From Rudaea sp047601565 (lineage in GTDB: Bacteria; Pseudomonadota; Gammaproteobacteria; Xanthomonadales; Rhodanobacteraceae), in contig NZ_JASGIY010000001.1 in NCBI RefSeq assembly GCF_047601565.1, positions 1,922,001-1,986,000 of the forward strand: 64,000 nucleotides of DNA, read 5' to 3'. Made by a program: the position numbers and the translations under genes. The notes beneath the pieces are model-generated. The model saw only the letters and a program-made list of their open reading frames with translations. It was not told the origin of the DNA and did no database searches. Below are positions 9,502 to 18,645 of this stretch, one piece after another (the first letter of the stretch is position 1; each line of letters opens with the position of its first letter).

Positions 9502-10398
9502 TCAATCCAGTTCGATGCCGGCCAGCCGCTTGAGCGCTTCGGCGTATTTCGCCGCCGTGCCGTCGATGACCGACTGCGGCAGCTTCGGGCCCGGCGCGGT
9601 CTTGTTCCAGTCCAGCGTTTCGAGATAGTCGCGCACGAACTGCTTGTCGTAGCTCGGCGGGCTGATGCCGACGCGGTATTCGTCGGCGGGCCAGAAGCGC
9701 GAGGAATCGGGCGTCAGCATCTCGTCCATGACGTAGAGCTTGCCGGCCTCGTCGGTGCCGAATTCGAACTTGGTGTCGGCGATCAGGATGCCCCGCGCGG
9801 CGGCGTATTCCGCCGCGAACGTGTAGATTTTCAGGGTCGCGTCGCGTACCTGCTCGGCGAGGTCGGCGCCGATCGTGGCGACGACCCGGTCGAAGTCGAC
9901 GTTCTCGTCGTGGTCGCCGATCGTGGCCTTGGTCGAGGGCGTGAAGATCGGCTCGGGCAGCTTCTCGGCCTGGCGCAGCCCGGCCGGCAGCGTGATGCCG
10001 CAGAGCGCGCCGGTCGCCTGGTAGTCCTTCCAGCCTGAGCCGATCAGATAGCCGCGCGCGATCGCCTCGACCGGCACCGGCTTGAGGCGCTTCGTGATGA
10101 CGCTGCGCTGGGTATACAAATTCGCATCGATGCCGACGGGCAGCACGGAGGCGACGTCCTTGCCGGTCAGGTGGTTCGGCACGAGGTGCGCGGTTTTCGC
10201 GAACCAGAAGTTCGATATCTGGCAGAGCATCTCGCCCTTGCCCGGAATCGGGTCGGGCAGGATCACGTCGAAGGCCGAAAGGCGGTCGCTGGCGACGATC
10301 AGCAGTTCCTGCGCGCTCAGCGCGTAGACGTCGCGCACCTTGCCGCGGTGGATCAGGTTCAGGCCGGGCAGATTCGATTGCAGGAGCGTGGTGGGCAC
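9502..10398 (-). CDS. purC: Phosphoribosylaminoimidazole-succinocarboxamide (SAICAR) synthase
   Basis: The 298-residue enzyme of the yeast-like length class catalyses ATP-dependent joining of CAIR and aspartate in purine synthesis. Visible family motifs include HRGKVRDVYAL (nucleotide binding), ASDRLSAFDVILPDPIPGKG, ARGYLIGSGWKDY, ADTKFEFG and DEMLTPDSSRFWP. I chose the GTG at 10396-10398, preceded by AATGAGGTCGCC, because the protein then begins directly before the conserved LPGLNLIHRGKVRDVY. The ATG further upstream at 10467 adds a non-conserved leader containing a TACAAT promoter-like hexamer. It is a single gene, divergent from djlA. Confidence 0.95.
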   Translation of the reverse strand: MPTTLLQSNLPGLNLIHRGKVRDVYALSAQELLIVASDRLSAFDVILPDPIPGKGEMLCQISNFWFAKTAHLVPNHLTGKDVASVLPVGIDANLYTQRSVITKRLKPVPVEAIARGYLIGSGWKDYQATGALCGITLPAGLRQAEKLPEPIFTPSTKATIGDHDENVDFDRVVATIGADLAEQVRDATLKIYTFAAEYAAARGILIADTKFEFGTDEAGKLYVMDEMLTPDSSRFWPADEYRVGISPPSYDKQFVRDYLETLDWNKTAPGPKLPQSVIDGTAAKYAEALKRLAGIELD

Positions 10399-10568
10399 GG
10401 CGACCTCATTATGCGGAACGAGGGCGCATTGTAGGGTAGCAAGCCAGTTCGATGCGCGCGCGGCCATCGGCTAGAATCCATGCTCCGAACGGTTCAGCGG
10501 CGATCCATGAGATTTCTTTTCCCCATTTCCGGACCGGCGTGCGCGTGCGCCGGCGGACGGATGCGCGC

Positions 10569-11363
10569 ATGAGCTTCTGGGGCAAGCTGGTCGGCTTCGC
10601 GATCGGCGTCTTCGTGTTCCACGAGCCGGTCGCCGTCGTCGTCTGCCTGCTGCTCGGCCATCTCTTCGATCGCAGCGTCGCCGGCTTCGGCGGCACGATC
10701 GACGCCGCGCCGCTGTCGTTCGTCGCGCCGCTGTTCGGCCTCGCCGGGGCGATCGCAAAGTCCGACGGGCGCGTATCCGAGGCCGAAATCGCCGCGACCG
10801 AGCAGTTGATGGCGCGCATGCAGCTCTCGTCCGAACTGCGCAATACGGCGATCGCGCAGTTCAATGCCGGCAAGCATCCGGGCTATTCGACGACAAGTAC
10901 GATCATGCAGTTGCGCGTGTGGACGCGCGGCCACCGCGATCGCGCCTTCATTCTGATCGACCTGCTGCTCGACATCGTTTGTGCGGACGGTCCGTTGGCA
11001 CCGGCCAAGCTCGTCATCGTACGCAAGCTCTGCGTCGCACTCGGCGTCGACGAGCGCCAGTTGATCGGTATCGCGGTGATGAAGGGCTACGCCTACGTTG
11101 CGCCGGACAACTGGGAGGAGTACGCCAGCGCGCATCGCAACGAACGCGGGCCGACGGCGCAACACAAGGACCCTTATGCCGTACTCGGCATCGAGCGCAA
11201 CGTGAGCGACGCCGAAGTCAAGCGCGCTTACCGCAAGCTGATGAGCCAGCATCATCCCGACAAGCTCGGCAACATACCGGACGAGTTGAAACGCCGCGCC
11301 GAGGAACGCGCGCGCGACATCAACGCAGCCTACGAGAAGATCCGCGGCGAGCGCGGCTTGTAG
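10569..11363 (+). CDS. djlA: DjlA-type co-chaperone: membrane anchor, TerB-like domain and C-terminal J domain
   Basis: The 264-residue protein has one N-terminal membrane helix (LVGFAIGVFVFHEPVAVVVC). A TerB-like helical domain follows (LAGAIAKSDGRVSEAEIAATE, ICADGPLAPAKL-like repeat). A C-terminal J domain comes last (DPYAVLGIERNVSDAEVKRAYRKL, HHPDKL, containing the HPD tripeptide that stimulates DnaK). Order and length match DjlA, a type III DnaJ homologue of the inner membrane. The ATG at 10569 gives the helix directly after the start. The longer in-frame start at 10452 adds an arginine-rich stretch overlapping the purC promoter region and was rejected. Confidence 0.88.
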   Translation: MSFWGKLVGFAIGVFVFHEPVAVVVCLLLGHLFDRSVAGFGGTIDAAPLSFVAPLFGLAGAIAKSDGRVSEAEIAATEQLMARMQLSSELRNTAIAQFNAGKHPGYSTTSTIMQLRVWTRGHRDRAFILIDLLLDIVCADGPLAPAKLVIVRKLCVALGVDERQLIGIAVMKGYAYVAPDNWEEYASAHRNERGPTAQHKDPYAVLGIERNVSDAEVKRAYRKLMSQHHPDKLGNIPDELKRRAEERARDINAAYEKIRGERGL

Positions 11364-11368
11364 CTCTG

Positions 11369-11556
11369 CTTCCCTTCTCCCCTCGGGAGAAGGTGGCGCG
11401 CAGCGCCGGATGGGGGAAAGACCCCGCATGAATCGGCTGTCATTGAATCTTGTGGTGCTTTTCCCTCATCCGCCTTTCGGGCACCCACCCCGTTCGACAT
11501 CCTTGTCTCACCCTCAGTCGGCTGTCGCCGACTTCGACCCGAGGGGAGAAGGGAAG
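11369..11556. repeat. REP/BIME-like palindromic element, copy 1
   Basis: A left arm (CTTCCCTTCTCCCCTCGGGA, then AGCGCCGGATGGGGG) and an inverted right arm (TTTCCCTCATCCG, then GAGGGGAGAAGGGAAG) flank a variable core between djlA and rpe. The same arm pair recurs at 13368-13512. The arrangement fits bacterial interspersed mosaic elements or a short non-autonomous mobile element. Confidence 0.75.
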
Positions 11557-11589
11557 CGGCTTGCATGTAAACTGTCCACATTTCGCAGC

Positions 11590-12267
11590 ATGAATCCCTC
11601 GATGAAACAGTCCCCCGTCATCGCGCCGTCGATCCTTTCCGCCAACTTCGCCAAACTTGGCGAGGAAGTCGATGCCGTGCTCGCCGCAGGCGCGCAATGG
11701 GTGCACTTCGACGTGATGGACAACCACTACGTGCCGAACCTGACGATCGGTCCGCTGGTCTGCGAGGCGTTGCGCAAGCACGGCGTGACCGCGCCGATCG
11801 ACGTGCACCTGATGGTCAAGCCGGTCGACCGCATCGTGCCGGATTTCGCCAAAGCCGGGGCGACGAACATCAGCTTCCATCCCGAGGCGAGCGAGCACAT
11901 CGACCGCACGATCGGCCTGATCCACGATTCGGGTTGCACCGCGGGCCTCGTGTTCAATCCGGCCACGCCGCTGGCGTATCTCGACTACGTGATGGACAAG
12001 ATCGACCTGATCCTGCTGATGAGCGTCAATCCGGGCTTCGGCGGGCAGAGCTTCATTGCGTCCGCGCTCGGCAAGCTGCGCGAAGTGCGCGAACGCATAG
12101 ACCGCAGCGGCCGCGCCATCCGCCTCGAGATCGATGGTGGCGTCAAGGCCGAGAATATCGGCGAGATCGCGCGCGTCGGCGCGGACACCTTCGTCGCCGG
12201 CTCGGCGATCTTCGGCCACGCGGACTATCGCGAGGTCATCGCGAAGATGCTGCGCGCGATCGGTTGA
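11590..12267 (+). CDS. rpe: Ribulose-phosphate 3-epimerase
   Basis: The 225-residue TIM-barrel enzyme interconverts ribulose 5-phosphate and xylulose 5-phosphate in the pentose phosphate and Calvin-type pathways. Visible family motifs are IAPSILSANFAKLGEEV, the metal/catalytic WVHFDVMDNHYVPNLTIG, IDVHLMVKP, LLMSVNPGFGGQSFI and LEIDGGVKAENI. The start could be ATG 11590 or ATG 11602, and neither has a strong ribosome site. The first is used here because it gives the usual length. The preceding BIME element occupies most of the upstream intergenic space. Confidence 0.95.
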   Translation: MNPSMKQSPVIAPSILSANFAKLGEEVDAVLAAGAQWVHFDVMDNHYVPNLTIGPLVCEALRKHGVTAPIDVHLMVKPVDRIVPDFAKAGATNISFHPEASEHIDRTIGLIHDSGCTAGLVFNPATPLAYLDYVMDKIDLILLMSVNPGFGGQSFIASALGKLREVRERIDRSGRAIRLEIDGGVKAENIGEIARVGADTFVAGSAIFGHADYREVIAKMLRAIG

Positions 12268-12365
12268 CTGTGCGTTTCGCAGATTCCCGTTCGCTGCGTG
12301 CAAAGAAAGCCGCGCCGAGGCGAAGCGGCGGAAAAGAACTCGATGCTTCGGCGCGGCGCGGCAAC

Positions 12366-12479
12366 TCAGAACTGCAATGCGGCAAGGGCGCCGAGCACGA
12401 GCGCGAACAGGGCGAAGGCGACGCGGAACGGTTCGCTCTGGTGGAGTTCGAGATTCGGTTCGGGGCGTTGGACGTTCAT
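12366..12479 (-). CDS. Small predicted single-span membrane protein (37 residues)
   Basis: The ATG at 12477-12479 opens a 37-residue frame. It has a polar N-terminus (MNVQRPEPNLELHQSEPF) and one hydrophobic helix (RVAFALFALVLGALAALQF) running to the stop. A weak purine stretch (GGGATAA) lies upstream. No larger gene occupies this 400-base gap between rpe and the response regulator. The polar-then-helix layout is typical of small bacterial membrane proteins, but no family can be named. It may be a chance frame, and conservation in relatives would decide. Confidence 0.45.
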   Translation of the reverse strand: MNVQRPEPNLELHQSEPFRVAFALFALVLGALAALQF

Positions 12480-12670
12480 CGGCGGTTATCCCTGCGCAAT
12501 GTGGAATCGTTGCAGGTGCAGGATCGGCCGTTTCGATGAAGGCGGGCGGCGGCATTTGCGGCAGCCGCGGGGCCAAATCTGGCGCAGCGATGGCAAATGC
12601 GCCGGCGCCATTGCCGCCTGCGAGACGCGCCCGTAAGCTGCGCACATCCATCGAGCAGGACTGAACAGCC

Positions 12671-13360
12671 ATGGGCCGCCACATCGCCATCGTCGAGGAC
12701 GAACCCGCGATCCGCGCGAACTACGTCGAGGCGCTCAACCGCTTCGGTTACACCACCGCCGGCTACGCCACGCGGCCCGACGCGAGCCGCGCGTTCGCAC
12801 AGCGCCTGCCCGAACTCGTCATCATCGACGTCGGCCTCGGCGACGAACCCGAGGGCGGCTTCGAGCTGTGCCGCGAACTGCGCGCACAGTCGCCGACGCT
12901 GCCGATCCTGTTCCTGACCGCGCGCGATTCGGATTTCGACGTGATCTCGGGCCTGCGCCTCGGCGCGGACGATTATTTGACCAAGGACGTCAGCCTGCAC
13001 CATCTCGCGGCGCGCATCAGTGCACTCTTTCGCCGCATCGACGCGCTCAACAAGCCGGCATCGAAGGAAACCGTCGTCGAGCACGGCCCGCTCAAGCTCG
13101 AAGCCGAGCGCATGCGCGTGACCTGGAACGGGACCGAGGTGCCGTTGACGGTGACCGAGTTCTGGATGATCCATACGCTCGTGCGCTTCCCCGGTCACGT
13201 GAAGAATCGCGACCAACTCATGCGTGAGGCGCAGGTCGTCGTCGACGACGCGACGATCACCTCGCACATCAAGCGCATCCGCAAGAAATTCCTCGCGATC
13301 GACGAGTCCTTCGATGCGATCGAGACGGTGCACGGGGCAGGCTATAGATGGCGGCCCTGA
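12671..13360 (+). CDS. pdsR: OmpR-type response regulator, resembling the proteobacterial dedicated-sortase system regulator
   Basis: The 229-residue regulator has an N-terminal receiver domain: acidic pair EDE, phospho-acceptor Asp in LVIIDVGLGDE, Thr in FLTARDSD and Lys in YLTKDVS. A winged helix-turn-helix follows (LTVTEFWMIHTLVRFPGHV, TITSHIKRIRKKF, GAGYRW). The partner sensor kinase lies downstream after a BIME element. Both proteins resemble the PdsR/PdsS pair described next to class sortases in proteobacteria, but no sortase or LPXTG substrate gene is visible here. The specific system name is therefore tentative, while the two-component role is secure. Confidence 0.75.
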   Translation: MGRHIAIVEDEPAIRANYVEALNRFGYTTAGYATRPDASRAFAQRLPELVIIDVGLGDEPEGGFELCRELRAQSPTLPILFLTARDSDFDVISGLRLGADDYLTKDVSLHHLAARISALFRRIDALNKPASKETVVEHGPLKLEAERMRVTWNGTEVPLTVTEFWMIHTLVRFPGHVKNRDQLMREAQVVVDDATITSHIKRIRKKFLAIDESFDAIETVHGAGYRWRP

Positions 13361-13367
13361 GGCTCTT

Positions 13368-13512
13368 TCTTCCCTTCTCCCGTCGGGAGAAGCCGCGTCA
13401 CTTCAGCGCCGGATGAGGGAAGAACCTTCCGCATGTGAAGCGGCACTACAATTTGCGACGCCTTTCCCTCATCCGTCCCTGCGGGGCACCTTCTCCCGAG
13501 GGGAGAAGGGAA
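13368..13512. repeat. REP/BIME-like palindromic element, copy 2
   Basis: It has the same paired arms as the element at 11369-11556: CTTCCCTTCTCCC with TCGGGAGAAG and AGCGCCGGATGAGGGAA on the left, and TTTCCCTCATCCG with GAGGGGAGAAGGGAAG on the right. It fills most of the gap between the response-regulator and sensor-kinase genes, so it may affect their relative expression. Confidence 0.75.
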
Positions 13513-13536
13513 GCCAATGCCATGTCGCCTTGACTC

Positions 13537-15606
13537 ATGTCACTGAGATTCAAGCTCCTCCTCCTCGCGCTCTCCACGCTGGCTTTGCCGCTCGCGGGCT
13601 GGCTGATCGTGCGGCAGATGGAGGAACTGTTGCGCCAGGGACAGGAACAGACGCTGACCGCGTCCGCGAAGGCGCTCGCGCGCAGCCTCGCCGCGCTCAA
13701 GACCGCGCTGCCGCCGGCGGGGCAGGCGTTCTACGTGCATCCCTGCGCGGGCAGCATGCGCATCGACGGCTATGCGGACGACTGGACGTCGCTGATGCCG
13801 TACGCGCAGAACATCGGGCCGGCCGACGATGCGCAAAAAGCGAAATTGCTGCTTTGTACGGACAACGATTACCTGTACCTGCTCGCCCAGGTGCGTGACG
13901 CGACGCGCACGCGCGCGGACGCGACCGATCCGGCCGCGCAGTTGCGCGACCATGTGACCCTGAGCCTCGCGCGCGACAACGACCTGCGCCGTTATCTGCT
14001 CGCGAGCGCAGCGCCAGGCCGCTTCGACGCGCGCGTGCTCGACGGCGAAGGCGACTCGTTGCCGCAGGCGCTGGCCGGCGTCTGGCAGGAAGACGCCGAC
14101 GGCTATCGCATCGAACTGCGCCTGCCGCGCGCGCAGATGCCCGACTCGCTGACGCTCAATGCATTCGACGCCGACGCGCCGAACAACGCGCACATCGAGC
14201 TGCGGCCGCTGCTGTTGCGCTCGCCGGACCTGTCCGCGGACCTCGCCCAGTTCGCGCCCGAGGGCATGCGCGTGCGCGTGCTCAGCGCCGAGGGCTGGGT
14301 CGTCGCCGAGTCGGGGCAGCTCGATCCGGCGCAAGGCTACGCATCGCCCGCGCTGCGGCGCTGGTTCGAGACCCTGATCTACCGCAGCCTGATCGCGCCC
14401 GGCATGACGCCGGCGCAGGATTTTGCGACCAGCCTGCCGCGCCTGTCCTCGCCGGAGATCTGGCAGGCGCTGTCGGGCGTCGCCGCGACGGCCTGGCACC
14501 CGGCGCCCAACCAGCGCAGCAGCGTCGTGCTCGCTACCGCGGTGCCGTTGAAAGACGACTACGAGGTGCGCGGCGCATTGCTGCTCGAACAATCCGGCAA
14601 CGCGCTGCCGCTGTTGACCAACCGCGCGTTGCTGATTTTGATCGGCGCGAGCCTCGGCGCGCTCGTGTTCGCCGGCGCCGTGCTGTTCGCCTTCGCCGGC
14701 GTGCTCGGCCTGCGCATCCGCCGCCTGCGCGACGCGGTCGAGCGCGCCAAGCAGACGAGTGGGAAAGGGGAGCGCGGCTTCGACAATCAGGTCACCTTGC
14801 CGCTGATCGGCGCGAAGGACGAACTCGGCGATCTCTCGCGCAGTTTCGCGCGTCTGCTCGACGAAGTGGCGGCGTATACGGACTATCTGCGCACGCTCGC
14901 GTCGAAACTCTCGCACGAACTGCAGACGCCGCTCGCGATCGTCAAGTCCTCGCTCGACAATCTCGACCAGCAGGTCGTGCCGGCGGACGCGCGCACCTAC
15001 CTCGTGCGCGCGCGCAGCGGCGCGGAACGCCTCGGCGCGATCGTGCGCGCGATGAGCGAAGCCAGTCGCATGGAGCGCGCGGTCGGCGGCGTCGACGCCG
15101 AGGAATTCGATTTGGCTGCCGTCGTGCGCGGCTGCGTCGACGCCTACCGGCCGCTGCTCGCGCCGCGGCGCGTCGAGGCCGACCTGCCCGCCTCGCCATT
15201 CCTCATGCACGGCGCGCCCGAGCTGATCGCACAGGCGCTCGACAAGCTCGTCGACAACGCGCGCAGCTTCACGCCCGAGGACGGCTGGATCCGCATCGGT
15301 CTGCACGCGCACGGCGATGGCGCCGTCGTCACCGTTGCCAACCAGGGTCCGCCGCTGCCGCCGACGATGGCCGACCGCCTGTTCGATTCGCTGGTCAGCG
15401 TGCGTCCGTCCACAGCGCAGAAAACCACGCCGGTCGGCGACGCGCCGGCCGGACCGCCGCATCTGGGCCTCGGCCTGTCGATCGTGCGCCTGATCGCCGA
15501 ACTGCATCGCGGCCGTGCGTCGGCCGCCAATCTGGGTGATGGCTCCGGCGTCGAGTTCTCACTCGAACTGCACAGCATGCCGCGGCGCGCGCTGGCCGCG
15601 CCGTAG
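13537..15606 (+). CDS. pdsS: Membrane sensor histidine kinase of the dedicated-sortase (PdsS) type
   Basis: The 689-residue protein begins with a membrane helix (FKLLLLALSTLALPLAGWL). A large periplasmic region follows (about 50-350), including a carbohydrate-binding-like segment (HPCAGSMRIDGYADDW). A second helix lies near residue 365 (ALLILIGASLGALVFAGAV), then a HAMP-like linker. The H-box LSHELQTPLAIVKSSLDN and the HATPase_c domain (N-box DKLVDNARSF, GLGLSIVRLIAELH) complete it. It is expected to phosphorylate the upstream regulator. The long sensor region matches the kinase of the proteobacterial dedicated sortase system. Without a sortase nearby, the signal and regulon remain unknown. 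Confidence 0.75.
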   Translation: MSLRFKLLLLALSTLALPLAGWLIVRQMEELLRQGQEQTLTASAKALARSLAALKTALPPAGQAFYVHPCAGSMRIDGYADDWTSLMPYAQNIGPADDAQKAKLLLCTDNDYLYLLAQVRDATRTRADATDPAAQLRDHVTLSLARDNDLRRYLLASAAPGRFDARVLDGEGDSLPQALAGVWQEDADGYRIELRLPRAQMPDSLTLNAFDADAPNNAHIELRPLLLRSPDLSADLAQFAPEGMRVRVLSAEGWVVAESGQLDPAQGYASPALRRWFETLIYRSLIAPGMTPAQDFATSLPRLSSPEIWQALSGVAATAWHPAPNQRSSVVLATAVPLKDDYEVRGALLLEQSGNALPLLTNRALLILIGASLGALVFAGAVLFAFAGVLGLRIRRLRDAVERAKQTSGKGERGFDNQVTLPLIGAKDELGDLSRSFARLLDEVAAYTDYLRTLASKLSHELQTPLAIVKSSLDNLDQQVVPADARTYLVRARSGAERLGAIVRAMSEASRMERAVGGVDAEEFDLAAVVRGCVDAYRPLLAPRRVEADLPASPFLMHGAPELIAQALDKLVDNARSFTPEDGWIRIGLHAHGDGAVVTVANQGPPLPPTMADRLFDSLVSVRPSTAQKTTPVGDAPAGPPHLGLGLSIVRLIAELHRGRASAANLGDGSGVEFSLELHSMPRRALAAP

Positions 15607-15674
15607 TCGCCGCATGGCGCGGAACGACGCGGCTTGCTATCTTCGGCATTCTTTTTTGCCCGAAGTCGAGTCAC

Positions 15675-17150
15675 GTGATCTCTCCCGCCGAATTCGCCAC
15701 GCTCGCAGAGCAAGGCTGCAACCGTATTCCGCTCGTGCGCGAGGTGCTGAGCGACCTCGACACGCCGCTGTCGGTGTACCTGAAACTTGCCGACGGTCCG
15801 TACGCCTACCTGTTCGAATCGGTCGAGGGCGGCGCGCGCTGGGGACGCTATTCGATCATCGGCCTGCCGGCGCGGCGCGTGATCCGCGTCTACGGACATC
15901 GCCTGACGATCGGTGAGGAGGGCGAAACGGTCGAGGACCGCGAGGTCGCCGATCCGCTCGCCGAGATCGCGCGTATCAAGGCGCAGTACAGGGTGCCGCG
16001 CATCGACGGCCTGCCGAAATTCGCCGGCGGCCTCGTCGGTTACTTCGGCTACGAGTGCGCGAGCTACATCGAGCACCGGATCAAGGCCGACGCCAAGCCC
16101 GACAAGCTCGGCATGCCCGACATCTGCCTGTTGCTGGCCGAAGAACTGGCCGTGTTCGACAACCTCAAAGGCAAGCTCTACCTGATCGTCAACGCCGATC
16201 CGGGCGAGCCCCGTGCCTACGCGCGCGCGCAGCGCCGGCTCGACAGTCTCGTGCATCGCCTGCGTTCGACCAGCGCGGCGTATCCGGACATCGTCGATCC
16301 GAAAGCGATCGACGAATCGCATTTCGTGTCGAGCTTTCCGAAAGAGGATTACCTCAAGGCGGTCGAACGCGCGAAGGAATACGTCTATGCGGGCGATGTG
16401 TTCCAGGTGCAGATCAGCCAGCGTCTGTCGGTGCCGTTCCGCTCGCGCCCGCTCGACGTCTACCGCGCACTGCGCGCGCTCAACCCGTCGCCGTACATGT
16501 ATTTCATCGACCTCGGTGCGGAGCAGATCATCGGCTCCTCGCCCGAGATCCTCGTGCGCGCGCAGGGCGAGCAGGTCGTGCTGCGCCCGATCGCGGGCAC
16601 GCGCCGGCGCGGCCACACGCCCGAAGACGACGCCGCGATGGAAGCCGAACTGCTCGCCGATCCCAAGGAGCGCGCCGAACATCTGATGCTGATCGACCTC
16701 GGCCGCAACGACGTCGGCCGCATCGCCGAGACCGGCACGGTCGAGCTGACCGCGAACATGGTCGTCGAGCGCTATTCGCACGTGATGCACATCGTCTCGG
16801 AGGTCGTCGGCAAACTGAAACCGGGCTTGAGCTTCATGGACGTGTTCCGCGCGACGTTCCCCGCCGGCACGCTGACCGGCGCGCCGAAGGTGCGCGCGAT
16901 GGAAGTGATCGCCGAGCTCGAAACGGTCAAGCGCGGCGTCTACGGCGGCGCGATCGGCCATTGGAACTGGCACGACGAAGCCGACCTCGCGATCGCGATC
17001 CGCACCGCGATCGTACAGGACGGCCAGCTCCACGTGCAGGCCGCCGGCGGCGTCGTCGCCGACTCGGTGCCCGAACTGGAGTGGAAGGAAACGATGAACA
17101 AGTGCCGCGCGCTGTTCCGTGCGGTGGCCCAGGCGGTAGGCGGACTGTAG
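15675..17150 (+). CDS. trpE: Anthranilate synthase component I
   Basis: The 491-residue chorismate-using enzyme catalyses the first step of tryptophan synthesis with the TrpG glutaminase. Visible are an N-terminal regulatory part (LSVYLKLADGPYAYLFESVEGG, containing the LxxS-type tryptophan site) and the chorismate-binding core (DVFQVQISQRL, IAGTRRRGHTPEDD, HLMLIDLGRNDVGRI, FPAGTLTGAPKVRAMEVI). The GTG start at 15675 is supported by homology of ISPAEFATLAEQGCNRIPL. In relatives trpG follows closely. Here the sensor kinase gene and the 8.5-kb island lie between trpE and trpG. Confidence 0.96.
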   Translation: MISPAEFATLAEQGCNRIPLVREVLSDLDTPLSVYLKLADGPYAYLFESVEGGARWGRYSIIGLPARRVIRVYGHRLTIGEEGETVEDREVADPLAEIARIKAQYRVPRIDGLPKFAGGLVGYFGYECASYIEHRIKADAKPDKLGMPDICLLLAEELAVFDNLKGKLYLIVNADPGEPRAYARAQRRLDSLVHRLRSTSAAYPDIVDPKAIDESHFVSSFPKEDYLKAVERAKEYVYAGDVFQVQISQRLSVPFRSRPLDVYRALRALNPSPYMYFIDLGAEQIIGSSPEILVRAQGEQVVLRPIAGTRRRGHTPEDDAAMEAELLADPKERAEHLMLIDLGRNDVGRIAETGTVELTANMVVERYSHVMHIVSEVVGKLKPGLSFMDVFRATFPAGTLTGAPKVRAMEVIAELETVKRGVYGGAIGHWNWHDEADLAIAIRTAIVQDGQLHVQAAGGVVADSVPELEWKETMNKCRALFRAVAQAVGGL

Positions 17151-17283
17151 CCGTCACATTATCGTCCAGGGGGAATTGGCGCCGCGGAATCCTGTCCGGC
17201 GCAACGACGGAGCCCTGAGCTTGCGTGAAGAATCGAGTGGAGAAAATACGGGGAGCCGGACGGCCTCGACCGCGCGCGCCAAC

Positions 17284-18645
17284 ATGACGCCGTGGAGGCG
17301 GCTGGGCGAATGGCTCGGGCGAGTTCCGATCGACGATCCGGTTGATCGGCGCAACGCGCCCGCGCTGCAAATCGTGCTGCTGCTGCTCGGCATTCTCTCG
17401 CCGCTGATGTGGCTGTACCGCATCTTCGCGTCCAACATTCCGTGGCGGCCCGGCGAGACGCAAGGTCTGGCGACCGACGCGTTGATCAGTGCCGTCGCGC
17501 TGGCCGGCGTATGGCTGATAAGGCACGGGCGTCTACAGTTCGCCGTGCGCCAGATGTTGATCGTGATCGCGGCGACGACCATCGTCGCCTATGCCACGAA
17601 CGGCGTCGCCACCGGCAGATACGAGCAGCCGCTGCTCGTCGTCTGGATCGTGCTCGCCGGCTTGATGGCAGGGCGCCCTGCGTTGTGGGGGATGTTCGCC
17701 GCCACCGCCGTCGCCTTTGCCGTCGGCGAGGTTTTCGATGCGTGCCACAGGGCCGGGCCGCACGATTCGGCGCTCAATCTGTTGATGGATTTCATGATCC
17801 ATCTCGCGATGTTCCTGCTCATCGCCGTCGTCGTCGACCGTGCCGTGAAGGCGTTGCGCGAGTCGTTGATCGAGGCTTCGCAGCGTGGCGATGCGCTCGC
17901 GCGGACCAATCGGCGGCTCGAAGTCGAGATGGCCGAGCGCGCACGCACGCAGGAACAACTGATCCATGCGCAGAAGGTCGAGGTGGTCGGCCGGCTCGCG
18001 AGCGGCGTGGCGCACGACTTCAACCATCTGCTCGCGTTGATGCTCGGCTATGCGGCCAAGGGCCGCACCAGCGACGCCAACGCCGAACTCAAGCAGGCGC
18101 TGGCCGGCGTCGAGGCGGCGGCCCGGCGCGGCATGGCAGTGACGCACAAGCTGCTCGATTTCAGCCGTCACGAAGCCACCCGCGCCGAATGCTTCGACGC
18201 CGTCGATGCGCTGCGCGAGCTGCAGCCGATGCTGCGGCAACTGTTCGATCCCGGGGTGCGCATCGTGAACGATCTGCCCGCGGGCGAGCTGCCGATCCGA
18301 TTCGACCGCACGCAGTTCGAGCTCGTCGTGCTCAACATCGCGGCCAATGCGAATCAGGCGATGCCGCAGGGAGGCGAATTCCATATCGCGCTGCGCGGCA
18401 TCGAGGCGAAGTCGCAGGTCGAAATCGAACTGCGCGACACCGGCCACGGCATGAGCGAGACGGTGCAGGCGCGCTTGTTCGAACCGTTCTTCACCACGCG
18501 GCCGCCCGGTCTGGGCACCGGTCTGGGGCTATCGGTGGTGCACGGCGTGCTCACTGCGCACGGCGGCGGCATCACGGTAAGCAGCGCGCCCGGGCAGGGC
18601 GCGACGTTTCGCATCCGCCTGCCGCTGGTACCGGCGCGCCAATGA
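17284..18645 (+). CDS. Orphan membrane sensor histidine kinase
   Basis: The 453-residue protein has about six membrane helices in its first 210 residues (IVLLLLGILSPLMWLY, ALISAVALAGVWLI, MLIVIAATTIVAYA, LLVVWIVLAGLMAG, MIHLAMFLLIAVVV). A coiled linker follows, then an H-box VGRLASGVAHDFNHLLA and an HATPase_c domain with N-box NIAANANQAM, D-box DTGHGMSE and G-box GTGLGLSVVHGV. The VAHDFNH form is typical of NtrB/HWE-like kinases. No response regulator lies beside it. ATG 17284 is chosen. The frame is open from 17176, but the upstream residues are not membrane-like. Confidence 0.85.
   Translation: MTPWRRLGEWLGRVPIDDPVDRRNAPALQIVLLLLGILSPLMWLYRIFASNIPWRPGETQGLATDALISAVALAGVWLIRHGRLQFAVRQMLIVIAATTIVAYATNGVATGRYEQPLLVVWIVLAGLMAGRPALWGMFAATAVAFAVGEVFDACHRAGPHDSALNLLMDFMIHLAMFLLIAVVVDRAVKALRESLIEASQRGDALARTNRRLEVEMAERARTQEQLIHAQKVEVVGRLASGVAHDFNHLLALMLGYAAKGRTSDANAELKQALAGVEAAARRGMAVTHKLLDFSRHEATRAECFDAVDALRELQPMLRQLFDPGVRIVNDLPAGELPIRFDRTQFELVVLNIAANANQAMPQGGEFHIALRGIEAKSQVEIELRDTGHGMSETVQARLFEPFFTTRPPGLGTGLGLSVVHGVLTAHGGGITVSSAPGQGATFRIRLPLVPARQ

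Noticed and set aside
13540..15507. Long minus-strand frame opposite the sensor kinase
   Set aside because: It is His/Arg/Gln-rich, typical of high-GC antisense shadow, and the plus strand has complete kinase motifs.
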